This document shows, in pieces, positions 9,540-21,009 of a stretch of DNA of 64,000 nt (the first letter of the stretch is position 1; every line of letters starts with the position of its first letter). Under the pieces are notes generated by a model. It ran no database searches. It had not been told where the DNA came from and saw only the letters and a list, made by a program, of their open reading frames with translations. The DNA is taken from NCBI GenBank assembly GCA_013339765.2, contig CM023457.1, positions 48,691,847 to 48,755,846 of the forward strand, written 5' to 3'. Origin of the DNA: Haemaphysalis longicornis. Its lineage: Eukaryota > Arthropoda > Arachnida > Ixodida > Ixodidae. Made by a program: the position numbers and the translations under genes.

Positions 9540-11000
9540 CCCGCGCATCGGCAATGATGGTCGCGTGCCATCTCTAGAAAACCTTTTGTTCTGTTCTTTG
9601 AAGCAGCTCGGGCCGACATCTTTTGTTTTAATGTTTGCTTCTATACAACATCCTTTAGCTACTGTGTTTAAAGGGTGTTTTTCTTCATTTATATCGTTAA
9701 AAGCCAATCCAACGTGAATTCTTCATTAAAAGAACGGTAGTACACTGTCAGTTATTCACGTATATTCTACCTCAAATACGTCCCAAGCTCCCCTCAGTGC
9801 GAAATAATGTGGACATCTAAGAGCCATGGCAGCAATTTTAGTCGTTTGAAATGGTCTTGTCTACACATACTTCGTGTTCAAGGATATACCTTCACTTTGG
9901 CCGGGTAGTGGAATCGAGTGACAAACACAGGCCAAAATTTGCGTGTTTAGGCAGCCCAAGGAAGACCATCGTCTTTAATAGCCTCTGAGCGACACGGCTG
10001 CTGCACACCGAGGCCTGTTGTAAGACGCTATTGCAACATATCTTATCACGCGGTTTCGTTACCTCTCCTGCTCACTGAGCCACTCGTACGCGCCTGGCGT
10101 GATAACGTCATGCACAGGTTGTAAAGAACTAGGGACGAGTGACATCGGCCTTATCTATGTCACTGCGCTCCGGAGGTCTCGACAGCTGCATCCGACCTCT
10201 CTTGGTAAGTATACGTTGCGGTCATTCCGAGATGGGGTCTTGCTTTGCACGAATTGGAAATCGATGGCGACTTTCCAATCGCCGTTATCATGGCAGGCTC
10301 TTCTCCGGCTGATTTTTGGTGCTGCAGTGTCTTTACCGTATTGGACACTGCTGGCTCTGTAGACAAAGAAGTTATGTTTGTCGGCTGGGACCGTTCTCTC
10401 CCATCCCGGAGCTGTTGTAGCTGTACTTTTTTTTGCTTTGGCTGCGGACCTCATTGGGCGCATCCTGACTGCAGAATTTTTATACTACCCCAGCGCGGCG
10501 GGACACCGATTTTTTTTCCTCACGAATCCGGTGCTCATTGCCATGGACAGCTTGTCGCTCCATCGCAGTTTTTTGTGAAGAGATTACTTGGGAGTTAATA
10601 TGTATAATGCAAAATATTTTCGCGCAGCTAATATTGAGGGCGAAAGCTTGCTTTGTGCGCTGCTTCAAGTTTAACACGTTGCTATACCCAGTTCTAGAGT
10701 CATAGCAGTTACATCATTGAAATGTATGGGCAGCAACTTTTGAGAATAAATTGCACAGAAACGTTTTAGTGTTGTGCAAAGTTTTTTACGACCTTTATGC
10801 ACTTATAACCAAGTCGACGCCTCTCTCTATGCGAAACGTCACTTTCGTACAGTGGCTTTTCGTACGTTCCTGATCGGTCGGAATTCTGAGCGAGATAGCT
10901 TGTGCTGGACCTATGAATTTTTCCACGGTTTAATGTCGAACACGTCACGGTGCACGAAAGTTCACGGTTTTCTCTTTTGCTGAACTTGTTGTATCAGGCA
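9540..11000 (+). repeat. Copy A 3' flanking segment duplicated at 34180-36085
   Basis: Long stretches align in order with the region downstream of copy B. Examples are GTGCGAAATAATGTGGACAT at 9800 and 34402, GGATATACCTTCACTTTG at 9881 and 34486, and GGCTGCTGCACACCGA at 9998 and 35229. This shows that the duplicated unit extends more than 3 kb past the last exon. A 620-bp element is present in the B copy only (34583-35205), and the intact site is at 9975-9978. Part of the family also recurs at 41425-41530, so some of it is repetitive. Confidence 0.75.
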
Positions 11001-11674
11001 TTTCGTTTGGCATGTTTGGCATGTTGCCGCAGCTACAATAGGCGCACAGTCTGCTTCTGTCTATTTGAATCCCGTATTCCAGACAAGACTGAAGTACGAC
11101 GATGAATGCACTGGGATGGAAACTGCAGCTATCAGCTTGGCAGGACCCTCTTAAGATACCCTTGCCTCTGCACGCGATTGACCCTCACTGCAATTTCCTG
11201 TTTCCGCGAGGCCTAGCAAAGCAAACTAAGGAAGTCCTTCACCGACTACGCCTGAGCGTTGGCTTCACTGGTAGTTTTCTTTTTAAGATAGGTTAAGACA
11301 CGCTGGGCGGACACGCCGTTGTACCCTCTGTGCTCGGTGAGAGAAGACACGACATATATTGTGTTACTGCCCGCAGCATACAATTCAACGCGAAAAAGCG
11401 AAAAGAGCTCTTGTGCGACTTCTACGAGGGAACTCCTTAGAACTGCATCACTTTCTTGGTCCGTGGCAAAATCACGCTGACGCGGTGCGAGGGACAAACG
11501 CTCCCTTAACTTTTTTCGTCTGACTCGGGATTAAGCCAGGATCTTTAATCTTGGGGTCCTCAGATTTTTTCTTCTCATTTAATCTTTGTAATAGTGAAAA
11601 TGAAGGTAACAGTAGAGACAAGAGAAACAAACCACGCTCTTGACCATACACCACTGACACACAAAACAGACACA
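11001..11674. other. No recognisable feature
   Basis: Short open frames on both strands show no family resemblance. No RNA or repeat structure was identified. Confidence 0.4.
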
Positions 11675-12165
11675 CGGAAGTTGTATTGCCTAGGCTACGG
11701 ATAGGGCACACCCACGCCACGCACTCCTATTTGCTCACTGGATCTTCTAGACCCCAGTGCAGCAGGTGCGGAGAAGCCCTATCCGTAGTTCACATACCCA
11801 TTCAATGCAAGGCACTCGACACAACACGACACAAACACTTCAGAGAACTCTACAGACAACATATTCCCCTACATTTATCGTTGTTTCTGGGTGACGATGC
11901 CATGGTTTCCGTGAAACGCCTGTTTAAGTATTTGTGAGACGCTAAGCTTTTAAACCTCATTTCCTATCACGCATAATCATATCTGGCCCTATACACCAGC
12001 CATCACCATTTTGTTTAATTGATTTTACTATGTCCGGTTTGCACGTTTTTATACCTACATTTTTGTGGTAATCACTTCTCTTCATTAAATAACTTCTTCT
12101 CTGGCGCTCTTTGCCCTCGTTGGCATTGCGCCATTAAACTCCAACCATCATCAACAAAAAATATA
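11675..12165 (+). mobile_element. 3' end of a LINE (ORF2 C-terminus plus 3' UTR)
   Basis: The frame 11686-11937 reads PRLRIGHTHATHSYLLTGSS, then CSRCGEAL, then HIPIQCKALDTTRHKHFREL, and ends FKYL. This is the typical C-terminal tail of RNase H-bearing LINE ORF2 proteins, with the Cys/His knuckle and the RIGHT-like motif before it. The 3' UTR ends in TTGCGCCATTAAACTCCAACC followed by CATCATCA. The same 3' terminus is found as a tiny insertion at 22593-22632. The element is 5' truncated. Confidence 0.8.
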
Positions 12166-12265
12166 TAACCGAACGAAACTAAATGTCGTCGTTGGCTTTA
12201 GGTAACGAAGTCTGGCAACCACTGTCCTCCGCGGGAAACCTAAAACCAAAAAAAAAAAAAACAAT

Positions 12266-12412
12266 TTACTGAAGGAGGCCAAAAGCGAAAACGCCCGTGT
12301 GTTCCACATTTCGGAGCACGTAGAGATCCCCAGGTAATCAAAATTAATCCGGAGCACTCCACTACAACGTGCCTCCCCGCCTGTGTAGCGTCGGCGCGTT
12401 AAACTTCAAACA
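12266..12412 (+). mobile_element. Ruka-type SINE body without head
   Basis: GGAGGCCAAAAGCGAAAACG, a CATTTCGGAGCACGT block, AATTAATCCGGAGCACTCC and GGCGCGTTAAAC are all present. The tRNA head is missing, which means a 5' truncated copy. It ends directly in the simple repeat at 12414. Confidence 0.8.
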
Positions 12413-12413
12413 C

Positions 12414-12560
12414 CTCACTCCACTCACTCACTCACTCACTCACTCACTCACTCACTCACTCACTCACTCCTCACGACTCACATCACTCACTCACTCATCA
12501 ATCAATCAATCAATCAATCATCAATCATCAAGCAAAAGCAAGCAAGCAAGCGCAGCAACA
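12414..12560. repeat. Compound microsatellite (CACT)n, (ATCA)n, (AGCA)n
   Basis: Perfect CACT units run from about 12417 to 12470, followed by ATCA units near 12497-12530 and AAGC units to about 12560. It lies at the 3' end of the Ruka SINE and probably grew from the SINE tail. Confidence 0.9.
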
Positions 12561-13370
12561 GCAAGCAGCAAGCAAATTAAAAACAAATGTTTAAAAACCT
12601 AAAATATGCTAATCAAATCATAGAGGTGTATCGAGCGTATCGTCTTTACGTGACTGACTAAAAAACAAAAGGAAAAACGCAACAAAAAGTATTGCTCGGG
12701 TTGTTTCTTCACTGCCGCCATGTAAACGTAAGCTGGGAGAACCGAGGTCATACTGTACGGAATGCATACTAATAAAACGCTACAAGTGCATGACTTACAA
12801 CGTAGCGTTGTGACATATATCCACTTCATATTCATGAGCAAAGAGCCAGAAGGGATGCACCATATTCTTTCCTGGCATCTTTTGGCGTCTTGCTTCCTCC
12901 TCAAGTCATGGAACGCCATTCCATCCTGTCGCTCTTGCAGTGGCTCCTTATACAAAAGTAATACCTTCACGTTCTGATGAGGAAGTCAGTCTATGAAATA
13001 GAGTACCTGGGGAGCACCTGAAAAATTACCCAAATAGCTAAATATCAAGGTTGACCAAACAAAACACCGAGCCAAGCAGCCATCAACCAAATAGGAAGCT
13101 CTTGTCCTAAACCTTAATTGGCATAATTTATTTAAGTCGCCGATTTTAGCCCACAAACAATAAGCATGATTTAGGTACACAACCATAAACTGTAGTGGGT
13201 GCCAACTAAGCGCAGCCAACACATCAACAATATCGGCATTATTATACCCGCATCTATATTATGAAACAATTGTGCACAGTGCACCGTCCGCAGTAACGTG
13301 AACCTAGCATGCATGGTCAAGTGAAACGCGAACACAAATAGAACCAGAACGCACAAATAGCCCGATTTTT
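12561..13370. other. No recognisable feature
   Basis: Open frames on the minus strand (for example 12599-12970) lack any domain I can recognise. No repeat pair was found for this stretch. Confidence 0.4.
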
Positions 13371-13775
13371 TAGGGCGCAGCCCTTTTGCGGCCGTCTGTG
13401 GGCTCAGCCGCGTCGCCGTCGTAACCGAGTGAACGATAGCAAGACCGACGAGTGAAAGAAAAAAACAAACGATGAAAGAAAGCAAAGGTGGGGAGTGTCG
13501 CGAAAATTGGGAGGGCGGTTCGCCGTGGCGGTGCGAGCCCTTTCCGAAAGTGTGCGCGCAGTATGCTGTGCCCGCACGAGACGCTCATCTGCGCGACGCT
13601 GGCGAAAACGTGAGGGGGGCGGGGCGTGCGCGTGACGATCGTGTGCGTTCCCTGCCTAAGACGCGGGTCGCGGTCTTTTCCTGAGATGCACTTCTCGCCG
13701 CCGACGCTGAGGCTCATCATCGCTGCATGCCGTCGAGGGAACCCACGAGTGAGTGCTGCCTCAGTGCACTGCTGC
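13371..13775. repeat. GC-rich dispersed repeat, inverted partner of 38466-38845
   Basis: It starts with AGGGCGCAGCCCTTTTGCG and holds GCGTCGCCGTCGTAACCGAG and GAGACGCTCATCTGCGCGACG. These blocks are found in reverse order and on the opposite strand at 38466-38845, which ends in AAGGGCTGCGCCCTT. The element type is unknown and it has no coding capacity that I trust. Confidence 0.65.
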
Positions 13776-14580
13776 TGCGCCCAAATATCGCATTAGGGAG
13801 TACCGTAATTGCCAGCCATTTTTTTTTTCATGCAAGTCGAAATTACCATTTGCTAGACAACTTCGCTGTTAAAACTTTTGTTGGCTCGCTGTTAAAATAT
13901 TGGTGTGAATGGCAGCAGTGTGCTCGCCCGCCCTTCATGCGCCTTCAACTTCCTCTCTCAGTTCCCGCAACGAAGGCAGCACAGCAATTTCGGCTCCCTC
14001 TAATGACACCGCAAAGTGCAGAAATGGTGGACACCGCGTATCAAAGCGAAACGTTTCAAATAAAACAAACCCGGTCACTTTATTTGGAACTTGGATTCCA
14101 GAGGCGGGATTCGGAGTTTTGTCCATTTCATGCCCGTTTAAAAGTGCACACATCGAGCGAGCTCTTATTGGCTGAGAGCCGATGACACGCATATGGCACA
14201 AGACGAGCACGGTTGACGTTGGTTTCTGTTCAAGGTGCTTGATTAAAGTCCTCACGAAATACACCTCCATCACGTCTGGAAACAGAAGTGAAACGGACAT
14301 TGTACAGCGACGCTGTTAGCCTCTCGTTGGTCGGAAAATTTTGTGCCGTAAGCAAAAAACCCAGACAGGACCCAGCAGTCCCCGCCCAAACGCCGAGCGC
14401 GTGCGCCAGGCTCATCAGGCGTTCAGCATAAAGCTCTGTATTCGAGTAAAGACAAAAAAACCACAAAACAAGCTTTGAAACCGCAGATGGATGATAGGGC
14501 GCCGGCGAAAAATGGGAACCCACTCCCCTCTATATGTTCTGTTAAAAATGAGGTTTGCAGCTGATTGAGAAAGGGGAGGG
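13776..14580. other. Upstream of copy B: partial repeat, otherwise no feature
   Basis: The motif ACTTCGCTGTTAAAA near 13860 and 13887 resembles 38140-38155, so this may continue the preceding repeat. Nothing else is recognised. Confidence 0.35.
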
Positions 14581-15080
14581 GGATTGACGTCACTCGAAAA
14601 TTAGCGCATGCTTCAGACTATATATAGGCAGGACCCAGATGTTCTCGCCCATGCGTCAGGACAGCATTTGCCGCCACAGAAGCCGAGTGCAAGCTACAAG
14701 CCCGCAGATACAACGAGGAATATTTCATACCCTCCCCATCAGCATGTGTAGCGGTTTGCAACAGCTGCGCGTGACATCCACTTTCGCTGGGTGGGATGGC
14801 GTTCATTTTTTTTTTTAAACCGGGCTCAGAATGGCGTCCCTGAACCAGTTCTTCACATTGCTCAGATACTGAAGCCCAGTGTAGCAAAAGCCGTTTATAA
14901 TCTCTCGCACCTGTCGCCAGGGGCTTAGCGCGCGGGCTTCGACATCTCGTCCTAGGCGCAGGTTCTCGGCGCAGCGCTGCCATCTCTCGGCGCGTAGCTT
15001 CAGACACGGCTTCCAGTCACTTCTAGCGTGAGCTGCCACCGGGGCCGTAAGTCGGACGTCAGCGCAAGTGAGTCGTCACG
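14581..15080 (+). promoter_or_regulatory. Candidate promoter and 5' UTR of regucalcin copy B
   Basis: A TATA-like CTATATATAGGC is at about 14617-14628, roughly 460 bases before the ATG at 15081. A GC-rich stretch runs up to the start codon. This gives a plausible transcription start near 14650 and a long 5' UTR, or a 5' UTR intron. The assignment rests on the motif and its position only. Confidence 0.4.
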
Positions 15081-15237
15081 ATGAAGGTCGAAGTCGCCAG
15101 CAAGAGGAAGAACATCCTGGGTGAAGGACCCCACTGGGACGAGCGAAGCTCGACGCTCATCTTCGAAGACGTCCGCGGCCAGGAGATCGTGCGCTACGAC
15201 CCGGAGTCCAGGACCGAGACGGAAGTCATCAAGCTCG
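15081..15237 (+). CDS. RGN: Regucalcin/SMP-30-like copy B, exon 1
   Basis: The exon runs from an ATG to the donor GTGAGC and encodes MKVEVASKRKNILGEGPHWD, then ERSSTLIFEDVRGQEIVRYD. The Glu in GEGPHWD is the N-terminal metal ligand of SMP-30. No signal peptide is visible, in keeping with a cytosolic enzyme. Exon 1 (157 nt) joins exons of 195, 213, 147 and 194 nt to give a 906-nt coding sequence, 301 residues. Family members in vertebrates are about 299 residues. All splice sites are GT..AG and every junction is phase 1. This is the only intact copy in the window. Confidence 0.93.
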
Positions 15238-15579
15238 GTGAGCAGTTTGCGCCTTTCTTTTCGTCTGTTATACAAGCTCGCGCTGAGTAGCGCTGAAGCG
15301 TTTGCAGGTGCCAACCTTCCACACTATTGGGGAAAGCCAGGGGCTGAAATATCTACCGCAGCGGCAGAGAAATACTATCGCAAGTGACCGGGGGACGGAG
15401 CGGTGAAATAGCAACACGTGGCGCAGCTATTCGCGGGAGCGTCGATAGCCAAGATGCCGTGCATATTTCACATTTGCAGCGTAAGCCTGTAATGCATCCC
15501 TCCCAAAGTGCACCTTCTGATGCAAAAATCGAAGATCAATTGGTGGATTTCTGACAACGGCGAGCATCCCTCCCTTGTG
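15238..15579 (+). other. Copy B intron 1, 5' part
   Basis: No gene or repeat is recognised before the LINE at 15580. Confidence 0.4.
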
Positions 15580-17290
15580 AGGAGGAGGAACAAACTTTTA
15601 TTGAAAAACAAGACTTTTGGTGACGCTGATGGGTGGGCTCCCTTGTCCAGGGCTACACTGAGTCTGGCCTTCTCCCGGGCCTGGTTGACCAGATGAAGCT
15701 GGTCTTCCAGGCTCGAGCTGGCCAGGGCTTCCTCCCATAGCTCAAGTTTTTTCTCTGGTGTTGTATCTTCACGCCAATTGCTGTTGCACTCCCAGGTGAT
15801 GTGGTATAGTGTGGGAGTGCTGCCGCAGGTTGGACGTTCTGATCGGTATTTTCCTGGGTAAATAAGGCTATTCCTGTGGAGGTTCGGATAAGTATTCGTT
15901 TGAATCTGTCTCCAGGAAGTGGCTTCCGTTGCGTTTAGCTTTTTGTGAGGGGGTGGGTAGAGTGCCCTGGCTGTTCTGAGCGCTTCCAGTCTTTCCCCAT
16001 AGCCGTTGGGAAGTGGGGTGAAAAACGGCGTGCTGTCACCCGCCCGGTTCGTCCATTCTCGGGCAGGGCTGTTAGCCGCTTCGTTCCCCGCCACTCCCTC
16101 GTCACCCGAGGTCCAGGTCAATCTGTGCGTGCCATGTGGTCTTCCTTTGATCTTGTTCAGTATGTTTGCTGCCACCCGTGGTATTCTTCCTTTAACGAAG
16201 TCGTAGCATGCTTGCTTGGAGTCCGTAATTATGTGCAGGCTCTTCTGTTGTCTCTCTCCGTGGGAAAACCAAGGGCTATTGCTGCGGCCTCCGCTTCCGC
16301 GGGATTCGTATTCATAGTCAAGCACTCTATTAGGTTGTGGTCAGAATCTATGACAGCCGCCACCGCATCTCTGTTGTTTTTGTACATTGCTGCGTCAGTG
16401 TAGAGTGTGTTAGGGTCTCCATGAAGTTTTTTTTCTAGATATGCTATCCTTGCTTTCCTTCTTCTTTGGTGTGCTGTCTTGTCCGTGTGTCTTGGTATTG
16501 GTGATATAAATAATTTTCTGCGTACGTCCTTGTCGATGTCGACTTTACTTGCGATGGTGAATTTATCAGCGGGCGTGCCTACTCTTTCGGGTATGGCTCG
16601 GCCTGTTCTAGTGAGTTGCAGCCTTTGTTTTTGAGCGATCAACGTGGCTTTTTTGATCTCCTCGAAGGTGTTTGTTATGCCAGTTTTTGTAGCTTACTCG
16701 TGGCCGTGAACTGAGGAAGTCCGATGGCGGTTTTATAAGCTCCCCTTAATATCGTTTCTATTTGATCGTTCTCTTGTTTGTTTAGCCGCTGATATGGTAG
16801 GCTGTACGCCACTCGGCTGACCACCAGGGCTTGTACCAGACGGAGAGTGTCTTCTTCTGTCATTCTTGTTTTGTTTCTTGTCATTCTTCTGATTATTCGT
16901 GTTATTTGCTGTGTGGTCTTCTTGAGCATCTGTATAGTGTAGTTGGCCTTTAGGTTGCTCTGTATCCAGAGTCCGAGTATCCTGATTAATGAGAATTCTT
17001 TGATTTTTTTGTCCTTCGAGAATGACATTTAGGTCTCCCGGGCTTTTGTATCTGCTGTTATAGACCCTGATTATTTCTGACTTCTCTGGAGCACACCGGA
17101 GGCCGCTGTCCTTGGCGAGAGATTCTACGCAGTTCGCCGCCTCTTGAAGTGCTTCTTCCTTTTGGGCCAATGAGCCTTTGGTTGTCCATATGGTCATATC
17201 ATCCGCAAATAGCGTATGGGTAATGTTTGTTATTTCCTGGAGTTTTTTTGCAAGCTTTATCATCGCTACAAAGAGGGTCCACGAAGACAA
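15580..17290 (-). mobile_element. LINE with reverse transcriptase and RNase H remnants, antisense in copy B intron 1
   Basis: On the minus strand, 17290-16733 encodes the end of a reverse transcriptase with the catalytic motif FADD (17209-17198) in HTLFADDMTIWTTKG. The next frames give the RT thumb, then an RNase H domain with YTDAAMY, EAEAAAIAL, TDSKQAC and GNEAAN. These correspond to the D-E-D-D positions of RNase H. A tail with a zinc-knuckle-like segment (PTCGSTPTLYHITWEC) follows. The 3' UTR has CAATAAAAG near 15600. Frameshifts separate the domains and the 5' end is missing, so it is dead. The architecture (RT then RNase H, no integrase) fits the I/R1/Jockey groups. Confidence 0.88.
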
Positions 17291-17915
17291 AATACAAGTT
17301 GCATTTCATTAAAAAAAAGTGATTTGAACTGGTAACAATGACACTAATTTTACAGCAAACTTCAAACAAATAATAGAGATATTAAGGAATACACATAAAG
17401 CAGGGGGGGGCACCCCAGCCACTTTGGGTGTAAACTGGGTGTAAACCCAGTTACACCCAGCGCGAAATCTGCAGGAACGGTGGAGCTGCGTGTTGCCTAT
17501 GCGAAGATTCTGTTTAGCCTCGTCTTCTGTCTTGTCCGTAATGCTAGAGTCGTCTTAGCAGCTAATTGCCATGTAATCTGTGTTGGGATACTTTCGATAA
17601 CAACACAAGAGTTGGAGACGTTTTCTGTAACCATGGTCCCTCCTGTAGATGACCACGCTTCACTCGCGCAATACACCACGTTGAAAAGCCAGCTTACAAA
17701 GACTAAGCTACACTGGTGCAATTAAAGTGGGCTTCACTTCTCAACCCGGATGAATTGCTGGGAAGACATTTTTTGTGGGGCAATATGAGGCGTCTTGCAT
17801 GAAAATATGAAAACCCTAGGACCTTTGGTTTATTTTTATATTTTTTTTAACTGGAGAAAGCTGCTCGAGTCATGGTGGCCGGCTTTCTCTGGAGCAGGTT
17901 TCCACAGAGAGAGCG
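17291..17915. other. Copy B intron 1, no gene
   Basis: A short hairpin (CTGGGTGTAA at 17434-17443 with TTACACCCAG at 17451-17460) is visible. No coding sequence is supported. Confidence 0.4.
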
Positions 17916-17918
17916 TAA

Positions 17919-18170
17919 AGCCCGTTCAACATGGTGCGAATTTCGCCTGCGAATTCGCAGACGCGGCGCGGCTCGTACGACAAAACGTTCTATTTTTCTT
18001 TTTTCATTGCCGTGACAAATTGCCAAATTCCAAGCGGCGTTCACAGGAGAAGTTCAGCTGTTTCAAGCTTTTGGAAATTTGTCACAGCAACGGGAGTAGA
18101 TCATTTTGCCGCAGTTGCGGTGCCGCATCTGCGAATTTGCACGAGAAATTCGCACCATGTAGAACGGGCT
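17919..18170. mobile_element. Harbinger-like MITE, copy 2
   Basis: The ends AGCCCGTTCAACATGGTGCG and CGCACCATGTAGAACGGGCT are inverted repeats. TAA flanks both sides (17916-17918 and 18171-18173). The element is 252 bp, close to the 253-bp copy at 2566-2818, with no coding capacity. It lies in intron 1 of copy B. Confidence 0.85.
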
Positions 18171-18660
18171 TAACACGATGCGAGCAGAGACTCTCGTCAA
18201 GACCAGCGCTAGAACAACTCCGCTTTAAGAGAACGGGTCTCAGTTCACTTATAACGCTGTGGTTTGATCTCCCGTCGTATGCTATGCGTGTCACCGCCAT
18301 GTGCTCAATGAACGGCGATGCGTGTACAATTCCCTTCGTCGCGAACGTCATTAGCAGAGCGACCGAACGCTCCAAATTCATGAAGCGTGACAAGCACTCG
18401 CGCAAGAATGAGGGTGAAGTTTGGCGTCACTCGAGGCACTCTCGGCATGAGCGCGCGGAGCGAGAAAGCAGTGCCGCGGTGCGGCTGCGGTCCGGCTACG
18501 TTGCTGTGGTCCGTAAATTTTTTTTGCAGAAAGTACATAGCCGAGAGCATCAGAGCTTATTTAACGGCGAATACACGTTGAATTAGTTTTTACTACAGCG
18601 AATGAACCACAATTACTACAACCACCTACGGGGCAGAAATTTGGAGGCTCACTTAGAGGG
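18171..18660. other. Copy B intron 1, no gene
   Basis: Open frames exist on both strands but look like chance frames in GC-rich sequence. No repeat partner was found. Confidence 0.35.
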
Positions 18661-19015
18661 TTCAACTTAAATTGAGGACGACTCAGCGATCAGTGGAGCG
18701 GAAGATGATAGGTGTAACATTAAGGGACAAGAAGAGAGCGGAGTGGGTCAGGGAACAAACGCGTGTTAAGGAAATGGGCGTGGGCAGGGCATGTAATGCG
18801 AAGGCAAGATAACCGTTGGTCATTAAGAGTGACAGAGTGGATCCCTAGAGAAGGCAAGCGCGGCAGGGGGCGGCATAAAGTTGGATGGGCAGATGAGATC
18901 AAGAAGTTTGCGGGGATAAATTGGTCGCAGTTAGCACATGACCGGGATAATTGGGGATTAATGGGAGAGACCTTTGCCCTGCAGTGGGAGTAGACAGGCT
19001 GTAGATGATGATGAC
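18661..19015 (+). mobile_element. 3' end of an RTE-type LINE
   Basis: The frame 18763-18993 reads RKWAWAGHVMRRQDNRWSLR, then VTEWIPREGKRGRGRHK, then WSQLAHDRDNWG, and ends near QWE. The pattern (W.WAGH..R, then GKR.RGR, then DR..W) is the well-known C-terminus of RTE-clade reverse transcriptases. A short GATGATGATGA tail follows the stop, as expected for a LINE 3' end. Upstream sequence (SMERKMIGVTLRDKK in another frame) extends the match. It is 5' truncated. Confidence 0.85.
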
Positions 19016-19332
19016 AACGAATGAAGCTAAGCGTAAAAATTTTGCCGAAGAGCGTCGAGATAAAATAAAACACGGAAGAAGCAAAGATCCGGGCTGTTTC
19101 ATGAAGAACATAGACAAAAGGTGTCGAATTTGCGACAGCAGTGCGAACGCGGGTAAACTGAATTGAGTAAGCATTTATGGCATTCACGATGGGAAGAGAG
19201 AGAGCGGAAAGGAATAACATAAGGAAGGGGGGAGGGAGAGATAATGTGGGGCGACAGAGGACTACCGATTTTTCGGCGACGTTTGCCGCAGTTATGTCTT
19301 CATAAGCACATCCTCGCCCACTACCTGCCTCC

Positions 19333-19481
19333 TTGAATTCACTATAAACGTGCGCTGCATATTTGGACGAGGGACGGGGACAGCGAAAAGACGAACCAAA
19401 CGATGATGTGCAATTTGGTTTGTCTTTTCACTGTCCCCGTCCCTCGTCCAAATATGCAGCGCACGTTTATACTTAATTCGA
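19333..19481. repeat. Inverted repeat, about 67-bp arms with a 13-base loop
   Basis: Left arm about 19333-19400 and right arm about 19414-19481 are reverse complements with only a few mismatches. The core is GCGCTGCATATTTGGACGAG and its complement. The loop is 19401-19413. It could fold into a long hairpin, or be a foldback copy made during a LINE insertion. It lies in copy B intron 1. Confidence 0.9.
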
Positions 19482-20400
19482 GAATAGACCAACTAGCCCC
19501 TAAACAAGTGTTAGTTATCTGCATCCCAGGAGGCGATACCGGCCTCCTCACCCTTCCCAATCCACCTGCCAGGCATACACCTGCGGAGACTATAAACCGG
19601 TGCTTATTACAGCCACACCATCCTTACCCACATTACGCGCTCTTTCTACAATTCTATGCCAGCATCTATGCTCCTAGACACTTTAGTTTACAGTGAACTA
19701 GAATTCTAGTTCACAGTACTTTAGTGTACCCACCCCAGATGGCGAGCGCGCTCCGTGGTGGAGGCCGTCCGAGGTGATTTCTCCGGCTCCGGGAGAACCC
19801 TGGCCACCGGTAGCCCCAACCAGATGGCCTTGAATAGAGAGTTTTAGCAGTCCGACTCTTCCGTCGTGTACGTAGTTACCGTGTTGACGGGGCTCGTCTG
19901 GGCACTTGTGCATTCGCCCCGGTAGGGAAATTAGTACCGGGGCCGGCCTTCGCCATGTCCGGGCATTCGTCACGGAGGGGTGCGCCTTCTCTCCCTTCCT
20001 CCTCGCCCTTCCGCGCGCGCAGGCGCAGACGTATCCCGGTCAACACGGTAACTATATATACGTACACGACGGAACAGACGGGCTGCTAAAACTTTCTATT
20101 GAGTCATTCCGGAGAGCCGTGCCCTATGCCAGCACTGTGGCGACACCCTAGCCGCCCATCACTTTGCCTTCTGTTCCACATGTAACTCTCCCCCTCCACC
20201 AAACCCATCACTGAGCGTTGGGAGACTGCGCTGACCAAATCACCGCCGGAGCAACAACAATCCATTCTTACTAGCGCCTTGGAAACAGCACAGGCTTTCG
20301 GCCTCCTGGACAAAGGAGGCTGAACTAGCCTCTACACTGAAAATTGCATCGAAATGTTCGTTACTATTGCCTAATAAACAAATTAAAGCAATTCAAGCGC
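19482..20400 (+). mobile_element. LINE 3' fragment interrupted by a TIR element
   Basis: After the interrupting element (19833-20100), one frame reads CRHCGDTLAAHHFAFCSTC, a Cys/His knuckle. A second frame reads PITERWETALTKSPPEQQQS, then FGLLDKGG, stop. Together these look like the C-terminal tail of an RNase H-type LINE with a frameshift. AATAAACAAATTAAAG near 20373 would be its 3' end. The part before 19833 is poorly preserved. Confidence 0.6.
19833..20100. mobile_element. Long-TIR MITE, copy 1 (partner at 44421-44678)
   Basis: The left end AATAGAGAGTTTTAGCAG pairs with the right end CTGCTAAAACTTTCTATT. The inverted match continues through TTCCGTCGTGTACGTAGTTA on the left and its complement on the right, about 60 bases of terminal inverted repeat. 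The element is about 268 bp. A second copy at 44421-44678 has the interior in the opposite orientation. No target duplication is certain. It is inserted in a LINE tail. Confidence 0.8.
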
Positions 20401-20548
20401 GATGGGATGCAACCTAATTGTGTTCTGAGACCAGATCGAGTAAGAAATCCAGCCGGCAAGTTATCTATCCAGAACGTGCGACGCTAAACCCATGCTAAAG
20501 TATATCCATTACACCCATGATAATGCCGGCCGCAATCGTTGGGCGCAG
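20401..20548 (+). other. End of copy B intron 1
   Basis: It aligns with the corresponding end of copy A intron 1 (2150-2273) and ends in the acceptor GCGCAG. Confidence 0.6.
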
Positions 20549-20743
20549 ACGAAAAGATAGGCAACCTGATCCCGTACGCCGAGGACAACCGGAAGCTGGT
20601 GGTGTGCATGGGAAGCGGCGTCTACCGGCTGGACCTGGACACCCAGCAGAAGACGCTGCTGGCCGAGATGCTGGACAAGGAGTCGCCCGTGCCCACTCGC
20701 ATCAACGACGGCAAGTGCGACGCCCTGGGACGCCTCTGGGCTG
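20549..20743 (+). CDS. RGN: Regucalcin/SMP-30-like copy B, exon 2
   Basis: The 195-nt exon is between GCGCAG and GTGAGCG. It encodes DEKIGNLIPYAEDNRKL, VVCMGSGVYRLDLDTQ and TRINDGKCDALGRLWA. It joins exon 1 in phase 1 (G plus AC gives Asp). The RINDGK Arg and Asn match substrate contacts known in SMP-30. Confidence 0.93.
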
Positions 20744-21009
20744 GTGAGCGAAAGACTCGGTGATGAAAACTATAGGCAAGGTATCTATTTCATCCCACCA
20801 CTAAGTTTTAACTCGGTGTCTAGAGAGCCGTCCGACGGGACTCCAGCTCAGCGCTGCGGTTGTGGATACGCTGCCGTCCAACGGCATTCGTATTTTGAAG
20901 GCTGGGTGGCGGGGTGTGGAGTGTCTGTCATAATGGTGTAGCAGTTATGTTTTAATTTGTTTCGTTATCCAAGTGCCCAAGCTCGAATTGATTTGATTTC
21001 ATTGGAGGC
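20744..21009 (+). other. Copy B intron 2 start
   Basis: It aligns with the start of copy A intron 2 once the copy A MITE (2566-2818) is removed: TAACTCGGTGTCTAGAG here, TAACTCGGTGCCTAGAG in A at 2825. This makes it the empty site for that MITE. Confidence 0.65.

Noticed and set aside
13371..14300. Upstream exon or CpG-island promoter of copy B
   Set aside because: The GC-rich part is a dispersed repeat with an inverted partner at 38466-38845, so its composition is not evidence of a promoter.
15945..16403. 152-codon plus-strand open frame
   Set aside because: It is the antisense shadow of the LINE RNase H region on the minus strand.
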